Part shown: one piece after another, positions 38,563 to 41,945 of the stretch
How positions within the stretch are numbered: position 1 is the stretch's first letter
Layout of the letters: every line of letters begins with the position of its first letter
Source of the DNA: an uncultured Opitutia bacterium
GTDB taxonomy: Bacteria; Verrucomicrobiota; Verrucomicrobiia; Opitutales; Opitutaceae
NCBI GenBank assembly: GCA_903919985.1
Contig: CAIXKG010000154.1
Coordinates: 1 to 41,945 of the forward strand
Direction: 5' to 3'
DNA: 41,945 bases
Notes under the pieces: model-generated
What the model saw: the letters and a program-made list of their open reading frames with translations, nothing else
What the model was told of the DNA's origin: nothing
Databases searched by the model: none
Translations under genes and position numbers: made by a program

Positions 38563-40761
38563 ATGTATTTCTACCTCGTCGCGTTTGGGCTGCTGTTGCA
38601 CGTGCTTTTCTGGGGCGCGGGCGTGGCGCTGCTCGCGATGCCGCGGCCGTGGGAAAAATTTTGGCCGGTGCTCGCCGCGCCAGCGGGGTTTGCGGTGCAG
38701 TCGCTCGCGGTCTGGATCGGCGCTTATGCGGGGCTCAAGGGAACGAATCAGTACGCGTGGGCCAGCGAGATCCTGCCCGTGGGCCTTCTCATCGCCGGAG
38801 TCTGGTGGAGCGGAAGCGCGCTGGCTTGGTGCGGTCTGAAAAAAATGCCGGCCGTTTGGCTGGCCACCGCGGTGTGCCTTGCCGTGTTGGTGCTGCCGCT
38901 GGCCCGGGCCTCGAAGGGCTTGACCACGGTTTCGCTGGGGAGCTGCGACGCGGCGGATTACGCGGCGGGAGCGCGGGTGTTGATGGAATTTGCACGCAGC
39001 GACCGCAGCGGATTCCTCGGCCTGACCGAGGTGGTGCAAGTGATGTCGGTGGATAATTTTTTCGATTTCTGGCTGCGGCTGAATCATTTCACGCCGTCAG
39101 CGTTGATCGCACTGAACGGCACGGTTCTGCACTGCGCGCCGCACGAGCTGACGGGGCTCATGACCATCGTCCTGTTGGCGACGTCGCTGCCGCTGGTTTT
39201 CTGGCTCGCGCGGGTGGTATGTGGGTACGGTGGCCGGGCGAGTTTCGTCATTGCGGTGGTCTACGGCCTGAGCCCGATCACGTGGTACGCGGTGTGGCAT
39301 GTGGCGATGGCGCAGTTGCTGGCGGCGCAGGCGGTTTTACTGATCACTTGGGCGGGAATCGCATTGTGGCATTCGCGGGAAAACCTGACCTGGCGATCCA
39401 TGGGTTATGGCGGCGTGCTGACGATCGGCTACGCCTTGGTGTTGGGAGGTTATAATTTCTTTTTAGTCCTATGCCTCGTGCCGGCGCTGGCGTACGCCGG
39501 TGGACAGGCGGCGTGGAGGGGTGAGTGGTTGCGGCTGGCGCGTTGGACGGTTGCGATGCTGGCGCCGCTCGTCGCCTGCGGCCTCGTTTTTTGGGAACGC
39601 GTGGCCGGACTGGCTGAACGCTTCGCGTTGTTTCAAACGTACGATTTCGGCTGGAGAATTCCCGCGCTGTCGCCGGAGGGCTGGCTGGGGATTGTCAGGA
39701 GCAGCGGACTGGCGCCCTTTCCGACACTCCCGCGGCTGGCTTTGGCGGCGGCGGCCATTGGGCTTCTCGCGGTGGCCCTGCTGCGGGCGGCAAAACAGCG
39801 GCGGCAAAGTGCGTGGGTTGTGGTGAGTCTGGCGGGTCCGGCGTTGGTGGGCTACGGCTATCTCAATCTGCGCGGCGTGCAGCTTGGCACGAATGCGAGC
39901 TACGACGCGTACAAGGTGCTCGCGGTGTTTTATCCCGGTGTGCTCGCGGCCCTTTTTTACTGGGTCACGCTCGCACGCAACGGTTGGAGCCGGACGTTAA
40001 CGATGGCGTTTGGCGGCGTGGTGGTAGCGATGAATTTGCACGCGGCATATCGCTTCGCGGAGCGGATGGAAAATCCGCCGTTGATCGTCAACCGTGAGCT
40101 GCTGCAGGTGCAACGCGCCGAGGCGATGCCGGAGGTGGCGTCCGTCAATCTTCTCGTGCCCGACATGTGGTCGCGGCTTTGGGCCAATCAATTTCTCCTT
40201 AGCAAACCGAACTATTTCCGCACGCACACCTATGAGGGCCGGCTCAACACGGAGCTGCGCGGGGCTTGGGATTTAAACGGTGGGCTCGTGCAGTTGCGTC
40301 TGCCCGAAGGCGGGTCGTTTCCACTCAATGCGCATTTCGGCCTGGTCCGCACGGGCAGCCCTTATTTTCTGCGCGTCGAGTTGGGCGCGGGCTGGCAGGA
40401 TCTGGAACGCCTGCCGCGCGGGGCCACGCGCTGGAGCTGGACGAAGGGTGACGCGACGCTGCGTTTGGAAAATCCGCAGATCCGGCCGTTGCGCATCGTC
40501 TGGCATTTCAACGCCCGCAGCGAGGTGGACCGTGATTTGCAGCTGTGGCTGAACGGTAAACGCGTGCGCACGGTGCAGATTGGCCGTGAGCAAAAGATTG
40601 TGCGCGTGCCGGAGATGGTCATCCCTCCAGGAGTAAACGTGGTGGAATTGAAGTCGGCGGTGCCACCCACGTACTTGCCGGGCGATGCCCGGCCGCTCGG
40701 CTTCGCCGCTTACGGTATTGAGATCGAAGTGAAGGCGGACTTGGCCCCGGTCGAGGATTGA
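38563..40761 (+). CDS. Large membrane protein, probably GT-C-like, with C-terminal beta-rich module
   Basis: This 732-residue protein has about twelve hydrophobic segments in the first 510 residues. A soluble tail of about 220 residues follows. The tail reads RWSWTKGDATLRLENPQIRPLRIVWHFNARSE (split across a short turn), then LQLWLNGKRVRTVQIG, IPPGVNVVELKS, and ends GDARPLGFAAYGIEIEV. This matches the tails of the other two GT-C-like proteins in order and spacing. No short catalytic motif as clear as GYDxxYYAQ was found; SCDAADYAAGARVLMEF, with two Asp residues after the third hydrophobic segment, takes that place. I infer a transferase of a lipid-linked sugar, but a flippase or polymerase role cannot be excluded. 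ATG 38563 follows GACTTTCGCCTAGC. Confidence 0.7.
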   Translation: MYFYLVAFGLLLHVLFWGAGVALLAMPRPWEKFWPVLAAPAGFAVQSLAVWIGAYAGLKGTNQYAWASEILPVGLLIAGVWWSGSALAWCGLKKMPAVWLATAVCLAVLVLPLARASKGLTTVSLGSCDAADYAAGARVLMEFARSDRSGFLGLTEVVQVMSVDNFFDFWLRLNHFTPSALIALNGTVLHCAPHELTGLMTIVLLATSLPLVFWLARVVCGYGGRASFVIAVVYGLSPITWYAVWHVAMAQLLAAQAVLLITWAGIALWHSRENLTWRSMGYGGVLTIGYALVLGGYNFFLVLCLVPALAYAGGQAAWRGEWLRLARWTVAMLAPLVACGLVFWERVAGLAERFALFQTYDFGWRIPALSPEGWLGIVRSSGLAPFPTLPRLALAAAAIGLLAVALLRAAKQRRQSAWVVVSLAGPALVGYGYLNLRGVQLGTNASYDAYKVLAVFYPGVLAALFYWVTLARNGWSRTLTMAFGGVVVAMNLHAAYRFAERMENPPLIVNRELLQVQRAEAMPEVASVNLLVPDMWSRLWANQFLLSKPNYFRTHTYEGRLNTELRGAWDLNGGLVQLRLPEGGSFPLNAHFGLVRTGSPYFLRVELGAGWQDLERLPRGATRWSWTKGDATLRLENPQIRPLRIVWHFNARSEVDRDLQLWLNGKRVRTVQIGREQKIVRVPEMVIPPGVNVVELKSAVPPTYLPGDARPLGFAAYGIEIEVKADLAPVED

Positions 40762-40886
40762 TCCGGTTCGGCGGCGGGGGTTCAGCGTTTGGTTTCTTTC
40801 AGGGGACTCCTCGATCGCTCCACTTTGAACGACGACGTTTTCAGGTTGGCGGCCAAGGGTCTCAGGCTGTTGTGTCGGCGGCGCAC

Positions 40887-41888
40887 ATGGCCACACCGAC
40901 CAGCCTCCGCCGCACATTTTCAGGGCGGCGCGTGCTTATCACCGGCGGGCTGGGTTTTATTGGATCGAATCTGGCGCGCGCGCTCGTAGCGCTGGGCGCG
41001 CGCGTGACGATCGTTGACAGTTTGATCCCGGAATACGGCGGGAACCGGCGCAATCTTGCGGGCATCGCGGCCAAGGTCCGGGTGCACCGCACCGATGTCC
41101 GCGAACACGCCCAGCTGGCGCGCCTCATCCGGCGGCAGGATTTTCTTTTCAACCTCGCTGGCCAGACGAGTCACATGGATTCGATGACCGACCCGGAGAC
41201 GGATCTGGAAATTAACTGTCGTGCCCAGCTTGCGTTGCTTGAGGCGTGTCGCCTGCACAATCCGACGGTGCGAATCGTATTTGCGAGCACGCGGCAAATT
41301 TACGGTCGGCCCGACTACGTGCCGGTGGATGAGCGGCATCCGATCCGCCCCGTCGACGTAAACGGCATCAACAAGGCGGCGGGCGAGGGGTTCCATATGC
41401 TGTATTCGCGCGTGCACGGGATTCGCGCGACGGCGTTGCGGCTCACCAATACGATCGGACCGCGGATGCGCGTGAAGGATGCGCGCCAGACTTTCGTCGG
41501 CGTTTGGATTCGGCGCCTGCTCGAGGACGAGCCCCTGGAAATATGGGGCGGCGAGCAGCGGCGCGATTTCACTTTCGTCGACGACGCGGTGGAGGCCTTT
41601 TTGCTGGCGGCGGCGCGGCCGGAGGCGGTCGGCGAAATTTTTAACTTGGGCGGCCCGCCGCCGGTGACGTTACTCCGGCTGGCGGAGTTGCTCGTCGAAA
41701 TCAACGGCGGCGGCAGCTTCGTGGTCCGAGAATTTCCGGACGATCGGAAGAAAATCGATATCGGCGATTATTACGCCGACGACGCCAAGATTCGGAAAAT
41801 GCTCGGTTGGAAAGCGCGGACGGATTTGAAGACCGCGCTGAAACGAACGGTGGAATTCTACCGGCGGGAGTTGCGGTATTATGTGTGA
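40887..41888 (+). CDS. NAD-dependent nucleotide-sugar epimerase/dehydratase (extended SDR)
   Basis: This 333-residue extended short-chain dehydrogenase would supply a nucleotide sugar to the local transferases. The Rossmann motif is GGLGFIG (20-26). D44 follows the second strand (VTIVDSL), suiting NAD. FNLAGQTSHMDSM and VFASTRQIYGRP carry the catalytic-site region. The usual YxxxK motif reads NGINK (159-163), so K163 is kept but Tyr is Asn. The phrase VNGINKAAGEGFH matches a known subgroup of extended SDRs, so this is probably real. Later motifs RLTNTIGPRMR, DFTFVDDAVEAFLLA and FNLGGPPPVTLLRLAEL are typical. ATG 40887 suits the family start; upstream in-frame sequence lacks the pattern. The substrate is not known. 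Confidence 0.85.
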   Translation: MATPTSLRRTFSGRRVLITGGLGFIGSNLARALVALGARVTIVDSLIPEYGGNRRNLAGIAAKVRVHRTDVREHAQLARLIRRQDFLFNLAGQTSHMDSMTDPETDLEINCRAQLALLEACRLHNPTVRIVFASTRQIYGRPDYVPVDERHPIRPVDVNGINKAAGEGFHMLYSRVHGIRATALRLTNTIGPRMRVKDARQTFVGVWIRRLLEDEPLEIWGGEQRRDFTFVDDAVEAFLLAAARPEAVGEIFNLGGPPPVTLLRLAELLVEINGGGSFVVREFPDDRKKIDIGDYYADDAKIRKMLGWKARTDLKTALKRTVEFYRRELRYYV

Positions 41889-41915
41889 CGTAGCGGCAGG
41901 CGTCCCTGCCTGCCG
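41887..41915. repeat. Family C palindromic repeat at the end of the window
   Basis: CGGCAGGC (41894-41901) and GCCTGCCG (41908-41915) form a perfect 8-bp stem with the 6-base loop GTCCCT. The element begins within the stop codon of the epimerase gene and matches the copy at 35942-35968 at 25 of 27 positions. It could stabilise or terminate the transcript. Confidence 0.65.
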
Positions 41916-41945
41916 AACGAGGAGGCCGAACCGGGCGACCAAACC

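Overview
The window is GC-rich bacterial chromosome, densely coded, with no tRNA, rRNA, CRISPR array, transposase or phage module that I can see. I infer a Verrucomicrobiota-like organism, probably near Opitutaceae. The reasons are the pstB-phoU-phoB-phoR order, a Gld-like ABC set joined to DUF4340 and AsmA-like genes, families of secreted proteins of unknown function, many small palindromic intergenic repeats, and start codons preceded by pyrimidine tracts rather than Shine-Dalgarno sequences. No phylogenetic marker is present, so this placement is a judgement.

Positions 1-3365 hold the end of a phosphate operon: pstB (5' end outside the window), phoU, phoB and phoR. Positions 3544-7955 hold three minus-strand genes for exported proteins of unknown function; two are clear paralogues. 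Positions 8197-9894 encode a DUF47 PhoU-like protein and a PiT-type phosphate permease, so two phosphate uptake systems lie within 10 kb. Positions 10155-14032 are a three-gene sugar ABC importer (binding protein, double ATPase, permease), followed by a bacterioferritin-like protein at 14155-14610.

Positions 14730-23998 form one minus-strand run: birA, a GldA-like ATPase, a GldF-like permease, a GldG-like protein, a DUF4340 protein and a large AsmA/TamB-like protein. Gene spacing is 1-69 bp, which suggests one operon for an envelope function. Positions 24096-25777 hold a small conserved protein, a 5'-shortened ORF6N-domain gene and a secreted protein.

Positions 25894-41888 are a surface-glycan region with frequent strand switches. 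It has four GT4 glycosyltransferases, four multi-membrane proteins (one of GT39 type, three GT-C-like), an alpha-oxoamine synthase, a methyltransferase and an NAD-dependent nucleotide-sugar epimerase. Three of the membrane proteins carry a similar beta-rich module at the C-terminus, and one soluble GT4 enzyme carries what looks like a related module at the N-terminus. This is the most interesting protein-level signal in the window. The likely sequence of events is nucleotide-sugar supply (epimerase), cytoplasmic transfer (GT4 enzymes), then transfer from lipid-linked donors outside the membrane (GT-C proteins). The product is unknown.

At least three families of short palindromic repeats lie in the intergenic gaps, sometimes touching gene ends. 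They explain most of the non-coding sequence.
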